64,000 nucleotides of DNA from Isoptericola sp044389085 (GTDB lineage: Bacteria; Actinomycetota; Actinomycetes; Actinomycetales; Cellulomonadaceae). The stretch spans positions 157,702-221,701 of the forward strand of contig NZ_JBIRXP010000007.1 in NCBI RefSeq assembly GCF_044389085.1, written 5' to 3'. The notes beneath the pieces were generated by a model, which saw only the letters and a list, made by a program, of their open reading frames with translations, did no database searches and was not told the DNA's origin. Shown here piece by piece: positions 48,941 to 57,521 of the stretch (position 1 is the first letter of the stretch; each line of letters begins with the position of its first letter). The translations under genes were made by a program, and so were the position numbers.

Positions 48941-51046
48941 TCAGGCTCCGGGTGCCACGCGGCCGGTGGTCCGTCCCACGACCTCGGGGAGCGCGCCGTC
49001 GCGCAGGAACACGGGGACGACGTCGAGCGGCGCGTCCACGCGGACCGTCGCGCCGCCGTCGTGCACCGTGCCCGTGGCGGCGTCGGTCCACCGGGCGCCC
49101 GTGGGCAGGTAGACCTCGCGCTCGCGCGCCCCGGCGGTGATCACGGGGGCGACGAGGACGTCGGGTCCCAGCAGGTACTGGTCGTCGACGTCCCACGCGC
49201 GCGGGTCGTCGGGGAAGTCGTGGAACAGCCCGCGCATGACGGGTTGGCCGTCGGTGTGCGCGGCGCGCATCACCTCCCGGAGGTAGGGGCGGAGGGTCTC
49301 GCGCAGGTGGACGTACCGCTCGAGCACCCGGTACACGTCGTCGCCGAAGCTCCACAGCTCGTTGGGCCCGCCGGAGCGCAGCCGCCGCGAACCGTCCGCG
49401 GCGGTGACCTCCTCGTACGGGAGCCGGTCGCCGTGCAGGCGCATCACCGGGCTGAACGCGCCGACCTGGAACCAGCGCACCAGCAGCTCGTGGAACGCCG
49501 GGTCGGCGCCGTCCCCGGCGTGGAAGCCGCCGATGTCGGTGGTGAACCACGGGATCCCGGCGACCCCCATGTGGATGCCGGCCGTGATCTGCCGCGCCAG
49601 GTCCTCCCACGTGGAGGAGATGTCGCCCGACCAGACCAGGGCGCCGTAGCGCTGGCTGCCCGCCCAGGCGCAGCGCAGCAGGTTCACGACCTCCTGCTCG
49701 CCGGCCGCCGTCTGCCCCTCGAACACCGCCCGCGCGAACGCCTGCGGGTAGACGTTGCCCACCCGCTGGTACGGGCCGAGGTGCGTGCGGTAGGCGTCGT
49801 GGTCGTAGACGCCGAACTCGGGCTCCGCCTCGTCCAGCCAGTAGGTGCGCACGCCGTGCGCGCCGTAGTTGCGGGCGAGCGTGTCCGCCAGCCAGGTGCG
49901 GGCCTCGGGGTTCGTCACGTCGAGGAAGACGCTCGGGCCCTCGAACGACATCTGGACGTCGACGCCGCGGTCCGAGCGGACCAGGAGGTTGTTCCGGCGC
50001 AGGTGGGCGAAGTTCTCCGACTCCAGGGAGACCTGCGGCCAGACCGACACCATGAGCTCGACGCCGAGCTCGCGCAGCTCGTCGACCATCGCGGCCGGGT
50101 CGGGCCAGAACTCGTCCTCGAACCGGTAGTCGCCCATGTGCGGCCAGTGGAAGAAGTCGGCCACGATGACGTCGAGCGGCAGGCCGCGGCGCTGGTGCTC
50201 CCGCGCCACCTCCAGCAGCTGTTCCTGATTCCAGTACCGCAGCTTGCACTGCCAGAACCCCAGGCCGCGCTCCGGCATCATCGGCGCGTGCCCGGTGGCG
50301 TCGGCGTAGTTCCGCGCGATCTGGGACGGCGTGGCCCCCGCGGTCACCCAGTAGTCGAGCTGGCGCGTGGACTCCGCGTGCCACTCCGTACGATTGCGTG
50401 CGAACGTCGCGCGCCCGATCGCCGGGTCGTGCCACAGGAAGCCGTAGCCCGCGCTCGAGACGACGAACGGCACGCTCGCCTGCGAGTTGCGGTGCGCCAG
50501 CTCGAACGTGGAGCCCTTGAGGTCCAGCACGTGCTGCTGGTACTGCCCCATCCCGGCGAGCCGCTCGTGCGGGTCGGCCTCGAACGACGCCGTGAGCACG
50601 TGGCCGTCGTCGCCCGGCCGGGGCCGCAGGTGCCGCGCCCGCAGGTCGAGCGAGCCGCCGCGGCCCAGCTCACGGAAAAGGAGCCGCCCGTCGGCGTCGT
50701 AGAACGCGAGCTCGCAGCGGGACACCTCGTAGCCGACCGGCTCGTGGAACCACGACGACGTCGTGAGCTCGACGCGCAGGGCGCCGTTGACGAGGGTCGC
50801 GCCGTCGTCGCGGACCTCGACGGTCGCGCCGGCGTGCGCGGCCGGGTCGGGCGGCAGCAGCGCCCAGTCGGCGTCCTCCACGTCGCCCATCACCGTGGCG
50901 CGGACCCGGACGCTGTCGCGGCCCCACGGCTCGACGACGAGCGTCTCGCCGCCTCCGCGCCAGGTCAGGCGGGCGCCGTCGGCGGTGAGGTCGGGGGTGA
51001 TGTGGGCGTTGACGTCGGCGCTGGTCTGCTGGTCGGTCCGGGACAC
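48941..51046 (-). CDS. GH31 alpha-glycosidase, alpha-xylosidase-like
   Basis: 701 residues, no signal peptide, so cytoplasmic. N-terminal beta-sandwich, GH31 barrel with nucleophile Asp405 (TYWLDEAEPEFG) and acid/base Asp475 (LVWSGDISSTWEDL), plus GFWQCKLRYWNQEQLLEVA, WFTTDIGGFH and RWFQVGAFSPVMRLHG, then C-terminal beta domains. The WSGDISSTW pattern recalls alpha-xylosidases, but GH31 specificity cannot be read reliably. GTG 51046 with AAGGAG. It would trim imported oligosaccharides together with the GH127 enzyme. Confidence 0.9.
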   Translation of the reverse strand: MSRTDQQTSADVNAHITPDLTADGARLTWRGGGETLVVEPWGRDSVRVRATVMGDVEDADWALLPPDPAAHAGATVEVRDDGATLVNGALRVELTTSSWFHEPVGYEVSRCELAFYDADGRLLFRELGRGGSLDLRARHLRPRPGDDGHVLTASFEADPHERLAGMGQYQQHVLDLKGSTFELAHRNSQASVPFVVSSAGYGFLWHDPAIGRATFARNRTEWHAESTRQLDYWVTAGATPSQIARNYADATGHAPMMPERGLGFWQCKLRYWNQEQLLEVAREHQRRGLPLDVIVADFFHWPHMGDYRFEDEFWPDPAAMVDELRELGVELMVSVWPQVSLESENFAHLRRNNLLVRSDRGVDVQMSFEGPSVFLDVTNPEARTWLADTLARNYGAHGVRTYWLDEAEPEFGVYDHDAYRTHLGPYQRVGNVYPQAFARAVFEGQTAAGEQEVVNLLRCAWAGSQRYGALVWSGDISSTWEDLARQITAGIHMGVAGIPWFTTDIGGFHAGDGADPAFHELLVRWFQVGAFSPVMRLHGDRLPYEEVTAADGSRRLRSGGPNELWSFGDDVYRVLERYVHLRETLRPYLREVMRAAHTDGQPVMRGLFHDFPDDPRAWDVDDQYLLGPDVLVAPVITAGAREREVYLPTGARWTDAATGTVHDGGATVRVDAPLDVVPVFLRDGALPEVVGRTTGRVAPGA

Positions 51047-51069
51047 CGGCTCTCCTTCGGGCAGCTCTG

Positions 51070-53013
51070 TCAGACGGTCGGGACGAAGACGCGCATGGTC
51101 GACGGGCCGCGCTCCGCCCAGCGGTGGTAGGGCACCAGCGGGACGTCCACGGCGTCGGACGACGTCGCCGGGCCCGCCGGTCCCGTGGCGGACGGCGGGG
51201 TGCCGTCGGAGCCCTCGGGCAGGGGCACGACCCGCGCCCGCACGAGCGCGCCGTCGTCGTGCGCGCGGGGGGCGACGTCCGGGTCGAGCCGCACCTGTTC
51301 CAGCGCGACGCCGTCCGGCAGGTCCACCGACTCCAGCGCCAGGACGAGAGGCCCGCGCTCGACGGCGACCGTGCCGCGCTGGGCGTCGACGCGCGGGTCG
51401 GGCCAGGTCAGCCGCGGCGCGACGGGCAGGTCGAGCGTGACGACGTCGCCCGCGCGCAGCGGGCCGGGCACCTCCGCCCAGCCCGGCGCGACCGTCGTCG
51501 TACCGCCCCCGGGGACCGAGAGCGTGGCGCCCGCCGCCCAGTGCGGCACCCGCAGGCGCAGCCCGACCGGGCCCGCCGGGACCTCGACGACCGTGACGCG
51601 CACGGCGCCGTCGGCCGGGTACGCCGTGTCGACGCGCAGCGCCAGGACGCCGCCCGCGACCTCGGCCCGCAGGTCGCCGGCCGCGTACTGGGCGAGGGTC
51701 ACCACCGGCGCGTCGCCGCCGGCCGTCCCGCCGCCGTCGTCGACGAACGCCGCGTACGCCTGCCACGACGCGAGGGTGCGCGCCACGTTGGTGGGGCAGC
51801 AGGAGACGTCGAACCAGGGCGCGCGCACGCCGCCCTCGGCGCGCGGGTTGACGGCGTCGGGCAGGACGTCCGCGCCGGGCTCGCGCTGCTGGAGCGGGTT
51901 CGCGTAGAAGAACGCCCGGCCGTCGGCCCGCGGCGACGTCGCGACGACGTTGAACAGCGTGCGCTCGACGAGGTCCGCGTACCGCACCTCGCCTGTGGCG
52001 AGCAGGAGCCGCCACGACACCATGACCGACGCGACGCCCGCGCACGTCTCGCAGTACGCGCGGTCCGGCGGCAGCTCCCAGTCGTCGCCGAAGCCCTCGT
52101 CCTGGTGCCGCGAGCCCATGCCTCCCGTGAGGTAGGTGCGGCGCTCCACCGAGCGCGCCCACTGGCGCTCGACGGCGGCGCGCAGGTCGTCGTCGTGCGT
52201 GTCCACCGCGACGTCCACCGCACCGGCCGCGAGGTACAGCGCCCGCACGGCGTGCCCCCGCCAGACGTCGGCGTGCCGCACGGGCACGTCGTCCTGGAAG
52301 TAGGCCGGGCCGAGCAGCGCGACGGGCGCGAGCGTGCCGTGCCCCCGCCGCTCGACGAACAGGCGCGCCTGCTCGGTGTACCGCGGCTCGTCGAGCGCCC
52401 GCCCGAGCTCGGCCAGCCCCACCTCGATCTCGGGGTGGCCGCAGATCCCCGGGGCGCCGTCCGCGCCGAACTCCCGGCAGACGTGGTCGGCGGCGCGGCG
52501 CGCCACCTCGACGAGGCGGTCGTCCGGCCCCACGGCGCGGACCCTGGCGACGGCCGCCTGGAGCAGGTGGCCGGTGCAGTAGAGCTCGTGCCCGGACGAC
52601 AGGTCGGTGTACCGGCCGGGCCGACCGGGGTGCCCGAAGCAGGTGTTGAGGTAGCCGTCGTCGTCCTGCGCGGCCGCCACCCGGTCGACGACCTTGCGGA
52701 ACGTCGCGTCCACGGCGGGGTCGCCCGTCCGGCCGTGCTCCCAGGCCAGCGCCTCGAGCAGCTTGTAGACCTCCGAGTCGGAGAACTGCCAACCGGGCCG
52801 GTCGGGCCCGGTGGTGCCGGCGGCGACCCGGTCGAAGTTCGCGAGCCAGCCGAGCCGCTCCATCCAGTCCAGGCAGTGCTGGAAGGTGGCGCGCGCATTG
52901 GTCTCCTGGAGGCGGCCCCAGAAGCCGCCGTCGAGCGTGAGGTCGCCGACGCCGAGGCCGCGGCGTGGTCCGGGCGCGTCGACGGGGCGGACGCGGGAGG
53001 AGGTGAGGGTCAT
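51070..53013 (-). CDS. GH127 beta-L-arabinofuranosidase
   Basis: 647 residues, cytoplasmic. The Zn-thiolate active site of GH127 (HypBA1 type) is complete: Glu322 and Cys324 in YCETCAG, Cys405-Cys406 in DVSCCPTN (one is the nucleophile), and Glu306 in DEGFG at the acid/base position, 16 residues before Glu322 as in HypBA1. LDGGFWGRLQETNARATFQHCLDW and YLTGGMGS are family-typical. It cleaves beta-L-arabinofuranosides (or related pentosides) from imported oligosaccharides. Between permease and GH31 genes in one operon. Confidence 0.93.
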   Translation of the reverse strand: MTLTSSRVRPVDAPGPRRGLGVGDLTLDGGFWGRLQETNARATFQHCLDWMERLGWLANFDRVAAGTTGPDRPGWQFSDSEVYKLLEALAWEHGRTGDPAVDATFRKVVDRVAAAQDDDGYLNTCFGHPGRPGRYTDLSSGHELYCTGHLLQAAVARVRAVGPDDRLVEVARRAADHVCREFGADGAPGICGHPEIEVGLAELGRALDEPRYTEQARLFVERRGHGTLAPVALLGPAYFQDDVPVRHADVWRGHAVRALYLAAGAVDVAVDTHDDDLRAAVERQWARSVERRTYLTGGMGSRHQDEGFGDDWELPPDRAYCETCAGVASVMVSWRLLLATGEVRYADLVERTLFNVVATSPRADGRAFFYANPLQQREPGADVLPDAVNPRAEGGVRAPWFDVSCCPTNVARTLASWQAYAAFVDDGGGTAGGDAPVVTLAQYAAGDLRAEVAGGVLALRVDTAYPADGAVRVTVVEVPAGPVGLRLRVPHWAAGATLSVPGGGTTTVAPGWAEVPGPLRAGDVVTLDLPVAPRLTWPDPRVDAQRGTVAVERGPLVLALESVDLPDGVALEQVRLDPDVAPRAHDDGALVRARVVPLPEGSDGTPPSATGPAGPATSSDAVDVPLVPYHRWAERGPSTMRVFVPTV

Positions 53014-53026
53014 CGGGCTTCTCTCG

Positions 53027-53845
53027 TCAGTCCTTGACGGCACCCGCGGTGACGCCCGCGGCCACGTAGCGCTGCGCGACGACGAGGAGGATCGCCGCCG
53101 GCACGGAGGCGACGACGGCCGTGGCCATGATCGCGTTCCACTGCGTGGTGTTGTTGCCGATGTAGTTGTAGATGCCGAGCGTGATCGGGATGAGGTCGCC
53201 GTTGCGGTTGAGCGTCGAGGCGAAGATGAAGTCCGACCAGGCCCACAGGAACGCGAACAGCGACACGGTGATCGTGGAGTTGCGGCTCAGCGGCACGACG
53301 ACGGACCAGAAGGTGCGCCATGCGCCCGCGCCGTCCACCCGCGCGGCCTGCAGCAGCTCGCGCGGGATGCCCGACATGAAGGCGGTGAACAGCAGCACGC
53401 CGAACGGCACCGCGATCGTGGAGTCCGCGACGATCAGCCCGCCGACCGTGTTGAGCAGGCCGAGCCGGTTGTAGATCGCGTAGAAGCCCATCGCCATGAC
53501 GACGGCGGGGATCATCTGCGCCACCAGGAGCAGGAAGTTGAGCGTGCGCCCGCCGCGCAGGTGCAGCAGGCCGAGCGCGTACCCGGCCGGCGCCGCGATG
53601 AGGACGGTGAGCACCACGCACCCGAGGCCCACGAGCAGGCTGGTGCCGAGCGCGGGCAGCTGCTGGTCCAGGACGGCGGAGTAGCCCTCGAACGTCGGCT
53701 CCCAGGGGAACCAGTGCGGCGGGTCGGAGCGCAGGTCCCCGGTCTGCGTGAGGGAGACGTTCACCATCCAGTAGACGGGGAACAGCATGATCGCGGTGAA
53801 GAGGACGCCGAGCGCCGTCTTCCACCAGCTGCGACGCGTGCTCAT
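53027..53845 (-). CDS. sugar ABC transporter permease, MalG type
   Basis: 272 residues, six helices; EAA loop RELLQAARVDGAGAWRTFWSVVVPLSRNSTITV; LFPVYWMVNVSLTQTGDL at helix 1. Start overlaps the preceding permease stop by ATGA with AGGAGG upstream. Works with the permease at 53842 and binding protein at 54911. No ATPase in the operon, so a shared MsiK-type ATPase is presumed. Confidence 0.93.
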   Translation of the reverse strand: MSTRRSWWKTALGVLFTAIMLFPVYWMVNVSLTQTGDLRSDPPHWFPWEPTFEGYSAVLDQQLPALGTSLLVGLGCVVLTVLIAAPAGYALGLLHLRGGRTLNFLLLVAQMIPAVVMAMGFYAIYNRLGLLNTVGGLIVADSTIAVPFGVLLFTAFMSGIPRELLQAARVDGAGAWRTFWSVVVPLSRNSTITVSLFAFLWAWSDFIFASTLNRNGDLIPITLGIYNYIGNNTTQWNAIMATAVVASVPAAILLVVAQRYVAAGVTAGAVKD

Positions 53846-54807
53846 GAGTCCTCCTGTCGACGCTGGAGCTGCAGGTGCAGGAACCCGAAGACGAGCGCGA
53901 CGAGGATGAGCACGTTGCCCACCGCCGCGGCCGGGGAGAAGTCGGGCTGGCCGGTGCCGAACGCCTCGCGGTACGACCAGACGGCGAACGTCGTGGAGGC
54001 GTCGCCCGGCCCGCCGGTCGTCATGATCCAGATGACGTCGACGACCTTGAGCGTGTAGATGAGGCCGAGCAGGATCGTGATGAGGGAGACGGGGCGCAGC
54101 AGCGGGAACGTGATGCTCCAGAACTGCCGCCACGCGCCGGCGCCGTCGAGCGACGCGGCCTCGTAGACCTCACCGGGGATGTTCTGCAGCCCCGAGTAGA
54201 GGATGACGAGGTTGAACGGGATGCCGAGCCAGATGTTCGCGATCGTCACCGACAGCAGCGCCGTGTCGGGCGAGGTGAGCCAGTTGATCTGCTCCGCGCC
54301 GAACGCGCCCAGCACCGAGTTCACGATGCCGTTGTCGCTGTTGAGCATCCACGCCCAGGTGGACGCGGAGACGATGAGCGGCAGCAGCCACGGGACGAGG
54401 AACATCGCGCGCAGCACGCCCGAGAGCCGGAAGCTCGACCGGAAGAAGACCGCCAGCGCCAGGCCGATCGCGAACTGGAAGACGATCGAGCCCACCGTGA
54501 ACAGCACCGTGTTCGTCAGCGCGGTCGGGAACGTCGACGAGGCGAACACCTCGGCGTAGTTCTCGAAGCCGACGAACTCGGCGTTCCCCTGCACGAACGC
54601 GCGGATCGTGTAGTCGTGCAACGACAGGTCGACGTTGCGCCACAGCGGGTAGGCGTAGAAGAGCACGAGGTAGACCAGGAGCGGTGCGGCGAAGCCGACG
54701 GCCGCCCACTGGGTTGCGCTCGGGCCATGACGTCGGCGCGGCCGGGGCGGCGCCTGACCCGCGCGCGGCGGCTTGCCCGCCGCGCGCGTGACCTCGGTGG
54801 TGGTCAT
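53842..54807 (-). CDS. sugar ABC transporter permease, MalF type
   Basis: 321 residues. Pro/Arg-rich cytoplasmic N-terminus (about 1-30), six helices, EAA loop GEVYEAASLDGAGAWRQFWSITFPLLRPVSL, then LKVVDVIWIMTTGGPGDASTTFAVWSY. ATG 54807 with AAGGA upstream. Preceded by a 42-bp palindromic hairpin (54863-54904) that separates it from the binding-protein gene. Confidence 0.93.
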   Translation of the reverse strand: MTTTEVTRAAGKPPRAGQAPPRPRRRHGPSATQWAAVGFAAPLLVYLVLFYAYPLWRNVDLSLHDYTIRAFVQGNAEFVGFENYAEVFASSTFPTALTNTVLFTVGSIVFQFAIGLALAVFFRSSFRLSGVLRAMFLVPWLLPLIVSASTWAWMLNSDNGIVNSVLGAFGAEQINWLTSPDTALLSVTIANIWLGIPFNLVILYSGLQNIPGEVYEAASLDGAGAWRQFWSITFPLLRPVSLITILLGLIYTLKVVDVIWIMTTGGPGDASTTFAVWSYREAFGTGQPDFSPAAAVGNVLILVALVFGFLHLQLQRRQEDS

Positions 54808-54862
54808 ACAGGTTTCCTTCGTCAGTCCTTCGTCACGGTCGTCGATCGCGCCCGGAGCGACG

Positions 54863-54904
54863 TGTCAGGCGTACGGGGCACCCGGGTGCCCCGTACGTCT
54901 GACA
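54863..54904. repeat. 42-bp palindromic element, copy D (intergenic hairpin)
   Basis: Arms of 21 bp with one mismatch meet at a CCCGGG centre: the left arm begins TGTCAGGCGTACGGGG and the right arm ends CGTACGTCTGACA. It lies between the binding-protein stop (54911) and the permease start (54807). Same length and termini as the copies in hutH and hrpA; the flank is GCGACG instead of GCGAGT. As RNA it forms a very stable hairpin that could lower permease expression relative to the binding protein. Confidence 0.8.
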
Positions 54905-54910
54905 GGTGCG

Positions 54911-56185
54911 TCACTTCGTGCCGGACTCCGCGTCGGTCTGCGCCGTCTTCAGCGCGTCGGCCGGCGTGGCCGAGCCGGACAGGGCGTTCTGCACCGCCGT
55001 CCACAGAGCCTCGGAGATGATCGGGTAGTCGGTGCCGAGGCCGTCGCTGGTGCGGCCCTTGGCGTTCTGCACCGCCTCGACCCACGGCTCGAGCTCCGGC
55101 TTCTCCTCCAGCAGCGCCTGCTGCCCGTCCGCCGTCGGCGGGATGTAGTAGGCGAACGTGTTCGCCGTCTCGACGAAGCCCTCGGGCGTCGTCATGCACT
55201 CGACGATCTGGCGCGTCGTCTCGTAACGTTCCGTGTCCTGCTGCACCGGGGCCACGATGAACTCGCCGCCCGTCGGCGCCGGGGCGACGCCGCCGTCCTT
55301 GGCCGGCAGCTGGACGATGCCCGTCTCGAAGTCGGCCTCGGCCGCGCTGTTCACCTGCCACGTGCCGTTCTCCACGAAGCCGAAGTCACCGGTGAGGAAC
55401 TCCTCCCACGTGGTGTTCTGCGAGTTCTGGATCACCGAGTTCGGCGCGTAGCCCTCGTCGAGCCAGCCCTTCCACAGCTCCAGCGCCTCGACCGCCTCCG
55501 GCGAGTCGAGGTCCGTGAGGTCGGCCCCCGAGCCCCAGAACCAGGGCAGGAACTGGAAGGAGCCCTCCTCCGTGCCGATGCCCGCGAAGGTGATGCCCTT
55601 GTGGCCGGCGTCGGTGACCTTCTTCAGCGCCGCGGTGAGCGAGTCCCAGTCGGTGACGGACGCCGGGTCCACGCCCGCGTCCTTGAGCACGTCGGCGTTG
55701 TAGTAGAGCGACAGCGTGTTGGCGCCGATCGGGATGCCGTACGCCGCGCCGTCGACGACGCCCGCGTCGAGCAGGTTCTGGTCGATCGCCGAGGTGTCCA
55801 GGCCGAACTCGTCGACCGTGGTGAGCATGCCCGTGTCCGCGAGGGTCGAGACGGCCGGGTTGTCCAGCAGGATGACGTCGGGCGACGTGCCCTCCTGCGC
55901 CGACAGCAGCGCCTGGTTGGTCAGCGCGGTGGTGTCGTAGGCGGTGCGCTCGATGGTGACGCCCGCCTCTTCGCCGCACGCCTGGACGCGCTTGGTCCAG
56001 TCCGAGGCCTCGTCGTGCTGGGGGTACGGGTCCCACCAGGTGTAGGTGTCGTCGCTCGCCCCCGACGCGCCGGTGCCGGGCGAGTCGGACGACGAGCAGG
56101 CCGTCAGCGAGCCGACGGCCGCGAGGGCGGTGAGCGCCGCCAGGGCGACGGTCCTGCGCGGGGCGGAGCGGGTGAGGTGGTGCAT
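54911..56185 (-). CDS. sugar ABC transporter binding lipoprotein
   Basis: 424 residues. Twin-Arg-like basic start then hydrophobic segment and lipobox LTAC with Cys30; Ser/Gly linker; family-1 binding protein: TYTWWDPYPQHDEASDWTKRVQACGEEAG, TSPDVILLDNPAVSTLAD, LYYNADVLKDAGVDPASVTDWDSL. ATG 56185 with AAGGAGG upstream. A perfect 20-bp palindrome at 56214-56233 lies before it. Supplies the two downstream permeases; likely ligand an arabinose-containing oligosaccharide, judged from the GH127 gene. Confidence 0.93.
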   Translation of the reverse strand: MHHLTRSAPRRTVALAALTALAAVGSLTACSSSDSPGTGASGASDDTYTWWDPYPQHDEASDWTKRVQACGEEAGVTIERTAYDTTALTNQALLSAQEGTSPDVILLDNPAVSTLADTGMLTTVDEFGLDTSAIDQNLLDAGVVDGAAYGIPIGANTLSLYYNADVLKDAGVDPASVTDWDSLTAALKKVTDAGHKGITFAGIGTEEGSFQFLPWFWGSGADLTDLDSPEAVEALELWKGWLDEGYAPNSVIQNSQNTTWEEFLTGDFGFVENGTWQVNSAAEADFETGIVQLPAKDGGVAPAPTGGEFIVAPVQQDTERYETTRQIVECMTTPEGFVETANTFAYYIPPTADGQQALLEEKPELEPWVEAVQNAKGRTSDGLGTDYPIISEALWTAVQNALSGSATPADALKTAQTDAESGTK

Positions 56186-56213
56186 GGCGGTTCCTCCTTG
56201 AACGGGCCTCGAA

Positions 56214-56233
56214 CCGTCGAACCGGTTCGACGG
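56214..56233. promoter_or_regulatory. LacI operator, perfect 20-bp palindrome
   Basis: CCGTCGAACCGGTTCGACGG, 28 bp upstream of the binding-protein start and between it and the lacI-type gene. Core CGAACCGGTTCG has the central CG of LacI-family operators and recurs at 57327 and, with one change, at 57424. Confidence 0.82.
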
Positions 56234-56266
56234 TGTACGTCGGTGCTGGGGTCGTCTGGTCGGTGG

Positions 56267-57289
56267 TCAGCCCTGGCGAGGGGCTGCGGTGCTGCCCCGG
56301 TCGACGAGCTCGGGCGAGACGAACCGCACGACGTGCGGCTCGGCGGGTCCCGCCTGCCCCTCGATCCGGCGCACCAGCTCGCGCACGGCCATGCGGCCGA
56401 GGCGGTCGGGGGCGCTCTCGATGGACGAGTAGGGCAGGGAGAAGGTGCGGGCGAACTCGTCCGAGTAGCGCCCGACGACGGACAGGTCCGCCGGCGCGGA
56501 CAGCCCGCGCTCGTGCAGCACCGTGGGCAGCGCCGCGGCCGCCGCCTCGTTGTTGATGAGCAGGCCGGTGGCGTGCGGGTGCGCGTCGAGCAGCGCGTGC
56601 AGCTCGCGGCCGACGTCGGGCTGGCTCGACGGCGCGAAGACGGCGTGCAGCGTGATCCCGCGCACCCGCGCCGCCTCGAGGGCCGCGTTCTGCAGGCGCC
56701 ACACGTAGGCGCCGCCCCGCTCGACGACGTGCTCCGGCTGGGAGACCAGCACCAGCTCCCGGTGCCCCAGGCGGTGGAGGTGGTCGACCATGAGCCGGCC
56801 GGCCTCCTCGAAGTCGAGGTCGAACACGTCGACGCCCGTGCAGTCGGCGGGGAGGCCGACCAGGGCGCCCGGCTGAGGTGCGTCGCGCAGGATCGGCAGG
56901 CGGTCGTCGTGCTCGGCCACGTTGAGCAGCACGATCCCGTCGACCATGCGCGAGTCGGTCATGCGCCGCAGGGCGTTGCGCCCGTCGGACTCCGTGGCCA
57001 GCAGGATGTCGTACCCGAGCTCGCGGGCCGTGTTCGAGACGCCGAGCATGTACTGCAGCATCGCGGGCGCGAACTCGTCCTCGAGGAACTGCGCGAGCAG
57101 CCCGATCACCCGCGTCTGGGACGTGGCCAGCGCCCGGGCCCCTGCGTTCGGGGTGTAGCCGAGCTCGCGGACGGCGTCCTCGACGCGGCGGCGCACGTCG
57201 GTCGAGATCGCGCGCTTGCCGGACAGCGCGTACGACGCCGTGCTGCGCGAGACCCCCGCGACCCGCGCGACGTCCCCGATGGTGGCCAC
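56267..57289 (-). CDS. LacI-family regulator of the GH127/GH31 locus
   Basis: 340 residues. Classical LacI headpiece (VATIGDVARVAGVSRSTASYALSGKRAISTDVRRRVEDAVRELGYTPN) and sugar-sensor domain (VIGLLAQFLEDEFAPAMLQYMLGV, GRLMVDHLHRLGHRELVLVSQP, DLSVVGRYSDEFARTFSLPYSSI). GTG 57289 with AGGAGG. Lies directly upstream of, and in the same direction as, the ABC operon. Operators before its own start and before the binding-protein gene indicate repression of both. Confidence 0.92.
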   Translation of the reverse strand: MATIGDVARVAGVSRSTASYALSGKRAISTDVRRRVEDAVRELGYTPNAGARALATSQTRVIGLLAQFLEDEFAPAMLQYMLGVSNTARELGYDILLATESDGRNALRRMTDSRMVDGIVLLNVAEHDDRLPILRDAPQPGALVGLPADCTGVDVFDLDFEEAGRLMVDHLHRLGHRELVLVSQPEHVVERGGAYVWRLQNAALEAARVRGITLHAVFAPSSQPDVGRELHALLDAHPHATGLLINNEAAAAALPTVLHERGLSAPADLSVVGRYSDEFARTFSLPYSSIESAPDRLGRMAVRELVRRIEGQAGPAEPHVVRFVSPELVDRGSTAAPRQG

Positions 57290-57326
57290 CGTGCCTCCTG
57301 ATCGTCCTCGACTGTTCACATCCTTG

Positions 57327-57338
57327 CGAACCGGTTCG
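57327..57338. promoter_or_regulatory. LacI operator before lacI-type gene
   Basis: Perfect palindrome CGAACCGGTTCG, 38 bp upstream of the regulator's GTG. Implies autorepression by the adjacent LacI protein. Confidence 0.75.
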
Positions 57339-57423
57339 ACAGTAGCGTGGGCGGCGAGCTCGGCACAAGAGGTCGCGAGGGGTGAGTTTCCGCCGCTGCC
57401 TCTCGCTGGGGCCCGTGCGCCGT

Positions 57424-57435
57424 CGAACCGATTCG
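57424..57435. promoter_or_regulatory. third operator-like site
   Basis: CGAACCGATTCG differs from the operator core by one base. It lies 97 bp from the second site, between the regulator gene and tag, and could serve DNA looping. Confidence 0.5.
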
Positions 57436-57521
57436 CTCGTTGGCCGATGCCTTTCGGTGCAGGAAGCGTCGCCTGTGGATGACCGGCGCCCGGTGTCGGC
57501 AGCAGCGGGCAGGCTGGGGGC

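Noticed and set aside
51067..51075. TGTCAGACG at the GH127 stop codon, as a fifth copy of the 42-bp palindrome
   Set aside because: No partner CGTCTGACA within reach and no GCGAGT flank; a chance 9-mer.
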